From: Actinophytocola algeriensis
Lineage (GTDB): Bacteria > Actinomycetota > Actinomycetes > Mycobacteriales > Pseudonocardiaceae
Direction of reading: 5' to 3'
Assembly (NCBI RefSeq): GCF_014203735.1
Contig: NZ_JACHJQ010000008.1
Coordinates: 124,001 to 188,000 of the forward strand
Length of the DNA: 64,000 nucleotides
Shown here: positions 17,658 to 26,177 of the stretch, piece after piece
Layout: every line of letters starts with the position of its first letter
Position numbering within the stretch: the first letter of the stretch is position 1
Program-made: the position numbers and the translations under genes
The notes under the pieces: generated by a model
What the model was told of the DNA's origin: nothing
Seen by the model: the letters and a program-made list of their open reading frames with translations, nothing else
Databases searched by the model: none

Positions 17658-18755
17658 TCACGACACGACTCGCACGTCCTTGGTTTCCTCAGTGGGGGCG
17701 TGGAACTCGAGCAGGCGCGTACCTTCCTTGGTGAGGGCGGCGAGGTCTTTCTTGGTGGTCCGGGCCCATGGCGTGATGGTCAGTACGGCTGACTTGCGTT
17801 GCTTGGTGATGCGCCATTCGCCGCGCACGAAGCCGTCGACGAGGAAGGTGCCGGGGAAGACGCCGTTCTTGACGCCGAAGAGCCGTTTGCGGTGTTCCTC
17901 GGTCAGGACGCGGGTGCGGTCGGCATACGAGAGCAGGAGGTTGTCGAACTCGGGGAGGAAGCGGACCGGTGCCGGGGTGTCCTCGTCCGGGTGTGGTGCG
18001 TCGGGGAGGTCGAGCAGTTCGCGGCCGTCGTCGGTGGTGACGGTGCGCAGGTCGAGTGTGTCGGTGACTTCGCGGAGCCGGGTGAGGCCGGACCAGGTCT
18101 GGAGGTCGGCGACGGAGGCGGGGCCGAACGCGGCGAGGTAGCGCTGGGTCATGCGTTTCGGGTCGGGTGACTTGTCGAGTTCGCGGCCGAGCCAGTGTTC
18201 TGCGGTGTGGTACTTGGTGAGGCCGCTGCGGCCCCACACGGCGCGTGGCGGGACTTGGACGAGGGGGAGGAGTCCTCGGGCGGCGTGGGCGAGGGCTCCG
18301 GGTTCGCGGTCGGGCCAGTGTTCGGTGAGTGCGGCGCCGAGTTCCTTGGCGGTGAGGGGCCGGTCTGCGAGTACGTGGCGGGTCGTGTCGGTGAACTTGG
18401 GCAGGTCGAGGTCGGTGAGGTGTCGTGCGTGCTGGGTGTTGGTGCGCAGGTCGCGGTCCAGGAGTGGCTGGATGAGCGGTCGGAGGAAGCAGGCGTCGGC
18501 GGCGCTGACGAGGTGGACGGTGCCGCGCATCAGGGCGATACGGACGACGTGTCTGTTGACGAGTGCGTCGGCGAGTGTGTCGGGCTGGAAGTCGGTCAGC
18601 CGGGTCCACAGTCCGGTGTAGGGCGGGAAGGGTGCTTGTGCCTGCAGGCCGACGAGGTGTTCGACCATGTCGACTGCCGGCGTGGTGGTTCTGGCGAGCA
18701 GGTGCTGGCGTGCCAGCGTGGTCCGGTTGATCGCCCGCGTGCTCAGTGTGCGCAC
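17658..18755 (-). CDS. AlkZ-like winged-helix DNA-binding protein (HTH_42 family)
   Basis: This 365-residue protein belongs to the winged-helix family that includes the AlkZ/YcaQ DNA glycosylases. The N-terminal pattern (INRTTLARQHLLARTT, then HLVGLQAQAPFPPYTGLW) contains the Gln-X-Gln motif that AlkZ enzymes use as catalytic residues. Also typical are LMRGTVHLVSAADA and the C-terminal DGFVRGEWRI. Family members excise alkylated or crosslinked bases, sometimes as self-resistance to genotoxins. The GTG start at 18755 is preceded by an AGAGGA-like ribosome site. It lies 31 bases downstream of the epoxide-hydrolase remnant. Confidence 0.78.
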   Translation of the reverse strand: MRTLSTRAINRTTLARQHLLARTTTPAVDMVEHLVGLQAQAPFPPYTGLWTRLTDFQPDTLADALVNRHVVRIALMRGTVHLVSAADACFLRPLIQPLLDRDLRTNTQHARHLTDLDLPKFTDTTRHVLADRPLTAKELGAALTEHWPDREPGALAHAARGLLPLVQVPPRAVWGRSGLTKYHTAEHWLGRELDKSPDPKRMTQRYLAAFGPASVADLQTWSGLTRLREVTDTLDLRTVTTDDGRELLDLPDAPHPDEDTPAPVRFLPEFDNLLLSYADRTRVLTEEHRKRLFGVKNGVFPGTFLVDGFVRGEWRITKQRKSAVLTITPWARTTKKDLAALTKEGTRLLEFHAPTEETKDVRVVS

Positions 18756-18786
18756 CCTGTGGTCCTCTTTCGTGTCGGTGTTCGTG

Positions 18787-19330
18787 TCAGCGCAGGCCGC
18801 GGAAGAACTTTCGCATGTCGGCGATCAGGAGGTCCGGTGCTTCGAGTGCGGCGAAGTGCCCGCCGGTGTCGAAGTCGGTCCAGTGCGTGATCGTGTTGGT
18901 CTGTTCGGCGTGGCGGCGGATCGCGATGTCCTCGGCGGAGGCGGCGACGCCGGTGGGTACGCCGGTGCGGTGGGGCCAGGTACCGGAGTGGGTGTTCTCG
19001 TAGTAGATGCGGGCGGCTGAGCCCGCGGTGCCGGTCAGCCAGTAGGGCATGACGTTGGTGAGGAGCCGGTCGCGGTCGATGATGGTGTCGGGGAGTGCGT
19101 CGACAGGGGAGTCGGTGAGTGCGTAGGCGAGGGTTTGGGGGCGGGTGGCCTGGAGCTGGAAGTAGGCGTTGCCGTCGTTCATGTACCGCTGTTGGCGTGT
19201 CCAGCGGGTGCGTTCGAGGTCGGTGAGTTGGTCCTGGTCGACGTCGCCGAGGGGATGAAGCCGACGGTTGCGGCGTTGACGTGCAGGCCGACGACGTGTT
19301 CTGGGTCGACGCGGCCGAGGTCGGAGCTGT
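18787..19330 (-). pseudogene. Epoxide hydrolase remnant (5'-truncated, internally deleted)
   Basis: Reading from about 19330 down, the frame gives RVDPEHVVGLHVNAATVGF, QQRYMNDGNAYFQLQATRPQ, LLTNVMPYWLTGTAGSAARI and a C-terminal TDFDTGGHFAALEAPDLL. This is the C-terminal half of an alpha/beta-hydrolase of the microsomal-type epoxide hydrolase family, including the catalytic His region (GGHF). Everything upstream is missing: the EHN domain, the oxyanion-hole HG and the nucleophile Asp. After TDSPVD, roughly 15-20 residues normally present (the LAWIVEKF region) are also absent. It must be non-functional. It abuts a WYL-regulator remnant on the other strand. Confidence 0.8.
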
Positions 19331-19332
19331 CG

Positions 19333-19683
19333 GTGGTAGGGCGGTTTCCGCCGCGGGAGCCGCCGGCGGACGATGTGGCGGCGTACGTGTCGCGGGCGAT
19401 CTCGAGTGCGCCGTACCGGTATCAGGGGAAGATCCTGCTGCGCGTGGCGGCGGAGGTGGCGGCGGAGGTGGCGGCGGAGCGGGTGTCGCCCGCGTCCGGG
19501 GTGATCGAGGCGCGGGATGCCGGTTCGTGTGTGTTGCATGTTGGTGGGCGGTCGTTGGACGAGTTCCCGGTGTATGTGGCGCAGCTCGGGTTCGAGTTCG
19601 AGGTGCTTGAGCCGCCGGAGCTGGTGGAGCAGGTGCGGGTGCTGGCGGGGTTGTTCGGGCGGGCGGCGGGGGTCAGCCGGTGA
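19333..19683 (+). pseudogene. WYL-domain regulator remnant (C-terminal third only)
   Basis: On the plus strand the frame from about 19333 reads GRFPPREPPADDVAAYVSRA, SSAPYRYQGKILL, ERVSPASGVIEARDAGSCVL and FEVLEPPELVEQVRVLAGLF. This is the C-terminal WCX part of a YafY/WYL regulator. Its HTH and WYL core are missing, and upstream the frame runs into the antisense of the epoxide hydrolase. A 12-base unit repeated three times (Val-Ala-Ala-Glu) lies near 19444-19483. The two remnants look like the surviving 3' halves of a divergent gene pair. Confidence 0.78.
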
Positions 19684-20275
19684 ACAGGTCGTCGAGGTGG
19701 TCGTCGAGTGCCTGTTCGGCGTCCTGGGCGGAGTGGTGGCCGACGAGCACGTGGGCGGTGAGGCCGTCGAGGACGGCGAGGAGGGTGCGTGCTTCGCGGG
19801 CGGGGGCGAGGTGGACCGCGACCGTGCCGCGGCGTTGTCCTCGGCGGATCTGGTCGGCGACGAAGGTGTGCAGGTCGGTGTGTGCTTTGCCGAGGTGGGC
19901 GGCGAACTCGGTGGAGACGGCGGACCGGGCGAGGAACATGAGCCGGTAGTGGGCTTCGGTCCGGCGTTGTTCGTCGAGTGGGAGCAGTTCGGCGAGTGCG
20001 TCGCGGATGGTGTCCCGTGGCCGTGGTTCTTCGATGTCGTGAGGGTGGTCGCGTTGGGTGACGCGTGCCGTGAGGCGGTCGGTGAGCAGTTCGTGGGCGA
20101 ACGCGAGGAGTTCGTCTTTGGCGGTGAAGTAGTGCTGGACCTGGCCGAGTGACATGCCGGCGGCCGCGGCGACGTGCCGCATGGTGACCGCCTCGATGCC
20201 ACCGTGCGCGGACAGCTGCCACACCGCCCCGGCGATGGTGTTCCTGCGCGTGCGGTGATCGACTTTTTTGGGCAT
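19673..20275 (-). CDS. TetR family transcriptional regulator
   Basis: This 200-residue protein has an N-terminal HTH (IAGAVWQLSAHGGIEAVTMR, VAAAAGMSLGQVQHYFTAKD) and a TetR_C_6-like C-terminal ligand domain. The ATG at 20275 is supported by TAGGAAAG 5 bases upstream and by the family-typical short tail MPKKVDHRTRR. A longer reading exists but has no ribosome site. It overlaps the end of the WYL remnant by 11 bases and lies downstream of the UvrA paralog in the same direction, so it may control that gene or a lost neighbour. Confidence 0.88.
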   Translation of the reverse strand: MPKKVDHRTRRNTIAGAVWQLSAHGGIEAVTMRHVAAAAGMSLGQVQHYFTAKDELLAFAHELLTDRLTARVTQRDHPHDIEEPRPRDTIRDALAELLPLDEQRRTEAHYRLMFLARSAVSTEFAAHLGKAHTDLHTFVADQIRRGQRRGTVAVHLAPAREARTLLAVLDGLTAHVLVGHHSAQDAEQALDDHLDDLFTG

Positions 20276-20419
20276 GGCTTTCCTATGGGTGGGACTTGGG
20301 GTGCGGTCGTGTCTCGTCGTCGAGTGCGCGGCCGCGGCCACGGTGGGGAACCGGCCGGCGACGGAGTGCGACCCGTCGTCGGCGAGCACGGTACTCGATG
20401 TCCGCTGTGGCGCCAGTGG

Positions 20420-22681
20420 CTACGTGTTCGCCACGCGGTGAACGGCTGGTGTGTCTCGGCCGGTGTGCTGGTGGGTGCTGAGGTGTCGGCCGGTGGGGGT
20501 GTTCTGGGTGGCGAGGGCTGCGGGTGGGCCGGTGAACAGGATCTGGCCGCCGTGTCTGCCCGGTCCGGGGCCGAGGTCGATGACGTGGTCGGCGCGGCGG
20601 ATGACGTCGAGGTCGTGCTCGATGACGATGACGGTGGCGCCGGTGTCGACGAGCCGGTCGAACAGTGCGACGAGGTCGTCGACGTCGGCGGGGTGCAGGC
20701 CGGTGGTGGGTTCGTCGAAGACGTACACCTGGCTTGGTTTGTCGAGTTCGGTGGCGAGCTTGAGGCGTTGTCGTTCGCCGCCGGACAGGGTGGTGAGTGG
20801 CTGGCCGAGTGCGAGGTAGCCGAGGCCGACTTCGACGAGCCTGGCGAGTCGGTCGTCGGGGAACAGTTCGAGTGCGTCGCGGGCGCTCATCCGGAACACG
20901 TCGCCGATGTCGATGCCTTGGCAGGTGTATCGCAGCGCTTCGTCGGTGAACCGTTTGCCGTGGCAGCGTTCGCAGGTGGACACCATGGGGTCGAGGAACG
21001 CGAGGTCGGTGTAGATGACGCCGACGCCGCCGCAGTCGGGGCAGCCGCCGTCGCCGTTGGGGGTGAACAGGCTGGGGCTGACGTCGTTGGCGTCGGCGAA
21101 CCGGGTGCGGATGGTGTCGAGTACGCCGGTGTAGGTGGCGGGGGAGGAGCGGCGTGAGCCGCGTACGGCGCGTTGGTCGATGAGTACGGCGTCGGGGACG
21201 AAGCCGTGGACGAGGGTGGTCTTGCCGGATCCGGCGACGCCGGTGACGGCGGTGAGGACGCCGGCGGGGATGTCGACGTCGACGTTGTGGAGGTTGTGGC
21301 GGGTGGCGCCGCGGATCTCGATGACGCCGGTGGGTGTCCTGGGCTGGGTTTTGATGGTTCTGGTGCGCCTGTATTGCTTGCTGGTGGGGGTGTCGGCGTT
21401 GGCGAGGCCGGTGACGTCGCCGGTGTAGGTGATGGTGCCGCCGTCGCGTCCGGCGCCGGGGCCGAGGTCGATGACGTGGTCGGCGGCGGCGATGACATCG
21501 GGGTCGTGTTCGACGACGAGTACGGTGTTTCCCTTGTCCCGCAGGGATTTGAGCATGGTGGTCAGTTGGGCGACGTCCTGGGGGTGGAGGCCGACGCTGG
21601 GTTCGTCGAACACGTACAGCAGGCCGGTGAGGGTGTTGCCGAGGTGCCGGACGGTTTTGACGCGCTGGGACTCGCCGCCGGAGAGGCTGGTGGTGGCGCG
21701 GTCCATGGTGAGGTAGCCGAGGCCGATGGTGGTGAGCCGGTCGAGTTGGGTGGCGAGTGCGGTGGCGACGGGTTCGGCTGTGCGGGTGTGGAGCTGTCGG
21801 ATGATGTCGGCGAGTTGTTCGGCCTCGATGGCGGCGCAGTCGGTGATGGTCCGGCCGTCGATGGTGACGGCGCGGGCGGCGGAGTTGAGGCGGGTGCCGT
21901 CGCAGTCTGGGCAGGTGCCGTGGGTGACGACGCGTTCGTAGGCGGCGCGGGTGTTGCCCTTGAGTGACGTGACGTCCTTGGGCAGCCAGATGCGTTCGAA
22001 CCGGGGTATGAGTCCTTCGTACTGTTTGGGTACGGGTGCGGTGTCGGTGGGTCGTTCCACGAGTGCGTCGGCGCCGTGGAGGAACGCGCGCCATTCGTCG
22101 GCGGTGTAGTCGCGGAGTGGTGTGTCGTTGTCGAACAGCGCTGAGCCGGTGAAGGTGCGCCATGTCCAGCCGCCGACGCCGAAGGTGGGGAATCGGATGG
22201 CGCCGTCGTTGAGTGAGCGGTCGCGGTCGACGAGTTGTTCGAGGTCGATGGACTTGACTGTGCCGAGGCCGTGGCAGCGGGGGCACATGCCCGCGGGGTC
22301 GTTGAACGAGAAGGCGCTGGATTCGCCGATGTGTGGGGTGCCTGCGCGGGACCAGAGCAGCCGCATGAGTGAGTGGATGTCGGTGATGGTGCCGACGGTG
22401 GAGCGGCTGTTGCCGCCGAGGCGTTTCTGGTCGACGACGACGGAGGCGGGGAGGTTCTCGACTTTGTCGACGTCTGGCCTGCCGAAGTTGGGCAGCCGGT
22501 TGCGGACGAACGCGGTGTGGGTCTGGTTGAGCTGTCGTTGTGACTCGGCGGCGATGGTGTCGAACACGAGTGAGGACTTGCCGGAGCCGGACACGCCGGT
22601 GACGACGGTGAGCCGGCCGGTGGGGACGGTCACGTCGACGTTGCGGAGGTTGTGCTCGCGGGCGCCGGTGACAGTGATCAT
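20420..22681 (-). CDS. UvrA-like ABC ATPase (UvrA paralog, drug-resistance type)
   Basis: This protein of about 753 residues has two UvrA-type ABC modules with Walker A GVSGSGKSSL and GVAGSGKTTL. It has two LSGGE signatures (TSLSGGESQRVKT and TTLSGGERQRLKL) and Walker B FDEPSVGLHP and FDEPTTGLHP. Zinc-finger Cys pairs occur in MCPRCHGLG, TCPDCDGTR, CPDCGGVG and CERCHGKRF. Canonical UvrA is about 950 residues. This short form lacks much of the UvrB-binding and insertion domains, as in the UvrA2/DrrC-type paralogs linked to tolerance of DNA-binding drugs. ATG 22681 (MITVTGAREHNLRNVDV) is the natural start. It is divergent from the WYL regulator at 22745. Confidence 0.9.
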   Translation of the reverse strand: MITVTGAREHNLRNVDVTVPTGRLTVVTGVSGSGKSSLVFDTIAAESQRQLNQTHTAFVRNRLPNFGRPDVDKVENLPASVVVDQKRLGGNSRSTVGTITDIHSLMRLLWSRAGTPHIGESSAFSFNDPAGMCPRCHGLGTVKSIDLEQLVDRDRSLNDGAIRFPTFGVGGWTWRTFTGSALFDNDTPLRDYTADEWRAFLHGADALVERPTDTAPVPKQYEGLIPRFERIWLPKDVTSLKGNTRAAYERVVTHGTCPDCDGTRLNSAARAVTIDGRTITDCAAIEAEQLADIIRQLHTRTAEPVATALATQLDRLTTIGLGYLTMDRATTSLSGGESQRVKTVRHLGNTLTGLLYVFDEPSVGLHPQDVAQLTTMLKSLRDKGNTVLVVEHDPDVIAAADHVIDLGPGAGRDGGTITYTGDVTGLANADTPTSKQYRRTRTIKTQPRTPTGVIEIRGATRHNLHNVDVDIPAGVLTAVTGVAGSGKTTLVHGFVPDAVLIDQRAVRGSRRSSPATYTGVLDTIRTRFADANDVSPSLFTPNGDGGCPDCGGVGVIYTDLAFLDPMVSTCERCHGKRFTDEALRYTCQGIDIGDVFRMSARDALELFPDDRLARLVEVGLGYLALGQPLTTLSGGERQRLKLATELDKPSQVYVFDEPTTGLHPADVDDLVALFDRLVDTGATVIVIEHDLDVIRRADHVIDLGPGPGRHGGQILFTGPPAALATQNTPTGRHLSTHQHTGRDTPAVHRVANT

Positions 22682-22702
22682 GCGGTCGACGCTAACCCGG
22701 GT

Positions 22703-22723
22703 TGTGGACACATGTTGGCCACA
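22703..22723. promoter_or_regulatory. Inverted repeat between the UvrA paralog and the WYL regulator
   Basis: TGTGGACA and TGGCCACA form 8-bp arms (one mismatch) around a 5-bp spacer, in the 63-bp divergent intergenic region. The perfect palindrome AACCCGGGTT overlaps at 22694-22703. It is a plausible operator of the WYL regulator acting on both genes. Confidence 0.55.
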
Positions 22724-22744
22724 TCTCGTGCGATGCTGGCGGGG

Positions 22745-23659
22745 ATGAACGGACCCAGTTCACGTCTGCTCGAGTTGCTGTCGCTGTTGCAGACCGGTCG
22801 GGCGTGGCCCGCGCGGGACCTGGCGGAGCGGCTGGGGACGACGCCGCGGACGCTGCGCCGGGACCTGGACCGGTTGCGGGAGTTCGGGTATCCGGTGGAG
22901 TCGGCGCGCGGTCCGGGTGGCAGCTACCGGCTGGTCGCGGGGAGGGCGATGCCGCCGCTGGTGCTGACCGATGAGGAGGCGATCGCGGCGGTGGCCGGGT
23001 TGCGGATGGCGGCGGCGGTGAGCGAGGCGGCCGATGGCGCGTTGCGGAAGCTGGAGCGGGTGCTGCCGCCGCGGTTGCGGCGTCGGGTGTCGGCCCTGTC
23101 GGCGGTGACGCACTCGGTGGCGCGGCGGGCGCCGGACCTGGCGGTGGTCGACACGCTCGCCGTGGCCGCGCATGCGCGGCGGGATGTCCGGTTCACCTAC
23201 CGGGACGAGGCGGGCCGGCGTGTGGAGCCGTACCGGGTGGTGGTGCTGGACCGCCGCTGGTATCTGCTGGCGTGGGATCTGGACCGGGCGGACTGGCGGA
23301 CGTTCCGGGTCGACCGGATCGCGTCGGTGGAGGTGCCGGGCAGCACGTTCGCGCCCCGGGAGTCTCTCCCGGACTCGATGGTCCACCGCGGGGCGTCGGG
23401 GCCGCGGGGTGTGATCGATTTCGAGGCGCCGGTGTCGGTGGTGTCGCCGCGGTTGCACGCCGAGGCGGGTGAGCTGGCGGCGGTGGGGGAGGACCGCTGC
23501 CGCTACACGAGCCCGCCGGACGACTGGGCTTGGCTGGCGGCGATGGCGGCGATGGTCGGTGTGCCGTACCGGGTGGAGGGGCCGCCGGAGCTGGTGGCGG
23601 AGACGGAGCGGCTGGTGGCGCGGGCGGCGCGGGCCACGGCCCCCCGATCACCAGCGTAG
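22745..23659 (+). CDS. YafY-type HTH-WYL transcriptional regulator
   Basis: This 304-residue protein has an N-terminal HTH_11 (SSRLLELLSLLQTGRAWPA, LGTTPRTLRRDLDRLREFG), a WYL core (YRDEAGRRVEPYRVVVLDRRWYLLAWD, with WRTFRVDRI) and a C-terminal WCX-like region. WYL domains bind nucleic acid or nucleotide ligands and often control DNA-damage or defence genes. ATG 22745 is used because the frame upstream is UvrA-promoter sequence. The divergent arrangement with the UvrA paralog suggests it controls that gene. Confidence 0.9.
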   Translation: MNGPSSRLLELLSLLQTGRAWPARDLAERLGTTPRTLRRDLDRLREFGYPVESARGPGGSYRLVAGRAMPPLVLTDEEAIAAVAGLRMAAAVSEAADGALRKLERVLPPRLRRRVSALSAVTHSVARRAPDLAVVDTLAVAAHARRDVRFTYRDEAGRRVEPYRVVVLDRRWYLLAWDLDRADWRTFRVDRIASVEVPGSTFAPRESLPDSMVHRGASGPRGVIDFEAPVSVVSPRLHAEAGELAAVGEDRCRYTSPPDDWAWLAAMAAMVGVPYRVEGPPELVAETERLVARAARATAPRSPA

Positions 23660-23696
23660 CCGCCGGCACCGACAGTGCGTCGCGTCCGGCGTGGGG

Positions 23697-23724
23697 TTGT
23701 CCACAGCGCACCGGGTTGTCCACA
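23697..23724 (+). other. Two direct DnaA-box-like sites
   Basis: TTGTCCACA, the preferred DnaA box of streptomycetes, occurs exactly at 23697-23705 and 23716-23724. Both lie inside a repeated GGGTTGTCCACAG. They fall in the 174-bp gap after the WYL gene. Two boxes are too few for an origin; they may titrate DnaA or be chance. Confidence 0.4.
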
Positions 23725-23833
23725 GGTCGGGCCGTGCGCGGGGTTCTTGTCGGTGCCGGCCGGTAGACTGGCATGGCGGGAGGCCCCCGGGACAGGGTGG
23801 GGGTTGGGTTCCGGGTGGTTGGCGGTGGGCAGG

Positions 23834-24742
23834 TCAGTTCGGGGGCTGCCACAGCTGGAAGTGGGTGCCCTGGTCGTCGACGCATTCCGACATCAGCCCG
23901 TGCGGTTCCCGGACTGTTTCCGCCGCGTGTCCGCCTGCCTCGCGTACTCGTGCTGTCGCGGCCGCGATGTCGTCGACTCGGTAGCACAGCTGTACCTGCG
24001 GCTCGGTGTTCTCCGGGGACCACATGCTCAGCTGCGGCCGGGTCTCCTCGGTGCCCCACGCGCCCGCCGCCCGGCCCGGTTGGAACGGCACCTGCAGCAC
24101 CGTCTCGTAGAACTGGCGTGCGCGTGCCGGGTCCGGGGTCACCATCGTCACGTGGGCGATGTCGCCCTGCCGGTACCTCGTCGCGTGTGCCGGGGGTTGG
24201 AGCAGCAGCCAGCGGTGGCCGAACGGGTCCACGATCACCCCGGCGCGGCCGTATGGCTCGTCGCGGGGTGGGCGTTCCACGGTGGCGCCCCGGCGTTGTG
24301 CCAGTGCGACTGTGTCGTCCACGTTCGGGAGCTGCAGGTGCAGTGAGTGGCTGAACGTCGTCGGGGACTCCGGGGCCCTTACCGGGACGTCGGGATACAG
24401 GTCCGAGTGCTCGGCGAACATCAGGACCGCGTCGCCGATGTCGACCTCCATGTGGCCGACGGTGCCGTCGGCGTCGACGTGTGCCTCGCCGCGTTGGCGG
24501 GCGTCGAAGACCTCGGTGTACCAGTCCAGTGCGGCCCGTGCGTCGGACACCACCAGGTACGGGGTCAGTGCGGGTGGCCATGCCGGTTCGCGGCGGGTCA
24601 GTGGTGCTGCCATGTCGTCTCCTCGGGTGCGGCCGGGGTTGAGCACGGCTCGGGTCAGGCGCTCCCGCAGCCGTGCGGTGAAGGATGGGTCGGGCTGTGC
24701 CGGGGGCGCCGGGGCGCGCAGCGCGTCGAACGGGTCGGTCAT
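23834..24742 (-). CDS. Tandem VOC (glyoxalase-like) protein with an N-terminal sigma-partner segment
   Basis: This 302-residue protein has two VOC repeats, about residues 50-165 (PYLVVSDARAALDWYTEVF to VIVDPFGHRWLLLQPP) and 175-300 (IAHVTMVTPDPARARQFYET to CVDDQGTHFQLWQPP). The first ~35 residues (DPFDALRAPAPPAQPDPSF, then TARLRERLTRAV) resemble the N-terminal segment of soluble ECF-associated proteins. ATG 24742 overlaps the sigma-factor stop (ATGA), so the two are translationally coupled. It may modulate the sigma factor in response to a small ligand; this is inference. Confidence 0.85.
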   Translation of the reverse strand: MTDPFDALRAPAPPAQPDPSFTARLRERLTRAVLNPGRTRGDDMAAPLTRREPAWPPALTPYLVVSDARAALDWYTEVFDARQRGEAHVDADGTVGHMEVDIGDAVLMFAEHSDLYPDVPVRAPESPTTFSHSLHLQLPNVDDTVALAQRRGATVERPPRDEPYGRAGVIVDPFGHRWLLLQPPAHATRYRQGDIAHVTMVTPDPARARQFYETVLQVPFQPGRAAGAWGTEETRPQLSMWSPENTEPQVQLCYRVDDIAAATARVREAGGHAAETVREPHGLMSECVDDQGTHFQLWQPPN

Positions 24743-25248
24743 GACGAGCCCTCCTCCCGGTAGCTCCTGCGGAACGCGTTGCGGGCCCGGACCAGCAGTG
24801 CCTCCGTCGCGTGGACGGTCCGGCCGAGGAGGGCCGCGACCTCGCCGACCGGCAGTCCGTCCACGTACCGCAGCGTCAGTGCCGCCCGGTGGTGTGGGCC
24901 CAGGCCGGCGAGGACCGTGCGGGCGCGGATCGCGTCGACCGTCTCGTCCCACGGGTCGTCGCGGTGTTCGGTGCCGCTGTCGATGAGGCGCAGTCCGCGC
25001 TGCTCGCGTTCGAGGCGGCGCCAGTGGTCGGCGAGCTTGTGCCGCGCGACCCCGATGAGCCAGGCCACGGTCGGGTCCGGGGCCGCGGGCCCGCGCACGG
25101 CGACCACCGCGGCGAGGAACGCCTCCGCGGTCAGGTCCTCCGCGAGTGACCGGTCGCCGCAGCGGGCCAGGAGGTAGCCGTAGACGTGCGGCAACGCCTC
25201 CTCGTACCGCTCCAGCAGACCCAGCGCCGGGTCCGGCATCACGCCCAT
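24739..25248 (-). CDS. ECF RNA polymerase sigma factor
   Basis: This 169-residue ECF sigma factor has region 2 in ALPHVYGYLLARCGDRSLAE and DLTAEAFLAAVVAV, and region 4 in LGPHHRAALTLRYVDGLPVG with the HTH EVAALLGRTVHATEALLVRA. No C-terminal extension is present. GTG 25248 is the outer start; the ATG at 25239 is an alternative. It is coupled to the VOC gene downstream, which takes the place of a classical anti-sigma gene. Confidence 0.88.
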   Translation of the reverse strand: MGVMPDPALGLLERYEEALPHVYGYLLARCGDRSLAEDLTAEAFLAAVVAVRGPAAPDPTVAWLIGVARHKLADHWRRLEREQRGLRLIDSGTEHRDDPWDETVDAIRARTVLAGLGPHHRAALTLRYVDGLPVGEVAALLGRTVHATEALLVRARNAFRRSYREEGSS

Positions 25249-25331
25249 GCCCCCATCGTCGTCCGGGACACGCGTTCTCCGACGCCTGAGGTCCCAGGTT
25301 TTCTCCCGCGTCCTCGATAGGGTGACCAGCC

Positions 25332-26141
25332 GTGCGATCGGAGAACTACGGCGACATCCTGTCCCGCGGCGGCCGCCGCAAGCAGATCCCGGAGGTGGTC
25401 GCCGAACCGGGGCTGGTCGCGGAGGACCCGGCGAGCGGGTTCACCGGCGCCGTCGTCCGCTTCGAGAGCGGCAACGTCGTCCTCGAGGACCGGCACGGCC
25501 GCCACCGCGTCTTCCCGCTCACCCCGGCCGGTTTCCTGATCGACGGCAAACCGGTCACCCTCGTGCGGCCCACCCGGAAGAAGGCACCCGAACGAGTGAT
25601 TTCGGCGTCCGGGTCCGTGCGCGTCGAGGGCCACACGGCCCGCACCGCGCGCGACTCCCGCCTGTGGGTCGAGGGCATCCACGACGCCGAGCTGGTCGAA
25701 CGCGTGTGGGGCCACGACCTGCGCGTCGAGGGCGTGGTGGTGGAACCGCTGCACGGCATCGACGACCTCGGGGCGCTGGTCGCCGGGTTCGGCACCGCGC
25801 CGCACCGCAGGCTGGGCGTGCTCGTCGACCATCTCGTCGAGGGCAGCAAGGAATCCCGCCTCGTCGCCGCGGTACGGGACGAGAACGTGCTGGTCACGGG
25901 CCACCCGTACGTGGATGTGTGGCAGGCGGTGAAACCCGCCGCGGTCGGCATCGGGCAGTGGCCGGTCATCCCGCGCGGCACGCCGTGGAAGGAAGGGATC
26001 TGCGCGGCCCTTGGCTGGGGCGAACCCGCCGACGGCTGGCGGCGCGTCCTCGCGGGAGTGCGCAGCTACCGGGACCTGGAGACACCGCTGATCGGTGCGG
26101 TGGAGCGGCTCATCGATTTCGTCACCACCGGTGAAGAGTAG
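25332..26141 (+). CDS. DUF3097 family protein
   Basis: This 269-residue protein starts MRSENYGDILS, as DUF3097 members do. Conserved stretches include LWVEGIHDAELVERVWGHDL, EPLHGIDDLGALVAGF, RRLGVLVDHLVEGSKESRL and HPYVDVWQAVKP. The pattern of acidic residues (VEGIHDAELVE, LVDHLVEGSKE) looks Toprim-like, which would suggest metal-dependent nucleic-acid chemistry, but no function is established. GTG 25332 is the start. It is widely conserved in actinobacteria, so probably core genome. Confidence 0.85.
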   Translation: MRSENYGDILSRGGRRKQIPEVVAEPGLVAEDPASGFTGAVVRFESGNVVLEDRHGRHRVFPLTPAGFLIDGKPVTLVRPTRKKAPERVISASGSVRVEGHTARTARDSRLWVEGIHDAELVERVWGHDLRVEGVVVEPLHGIDDLGALVAGFGTAPHRRLGVLVDHLVEGSKESRLVAAVRDENVLVTGHPYVDVWQAVKPAAVGIGQWPVIPRGTPWKEGICAALGWGEPADGWRRVLAGVRSYRDLETPLIGAVERLIDFVTTGEE

Positions 26142-26177
26142 TGACCGGAGTGGCGCGGTTCTGAGATCATTGCGGGC

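Noticed and set aside
20276-20389. N-terminal extension of the TetR protein to 20389
   Set aside because: The extra 38 residues lack family similarity, while ATG 20275 has a good ribosome site.
23690-23730. Replication origin at the two DnaA boxes
   Set aside because: Only two boxes, no AT-rich unwinding element and no dnaA/dnaN context.
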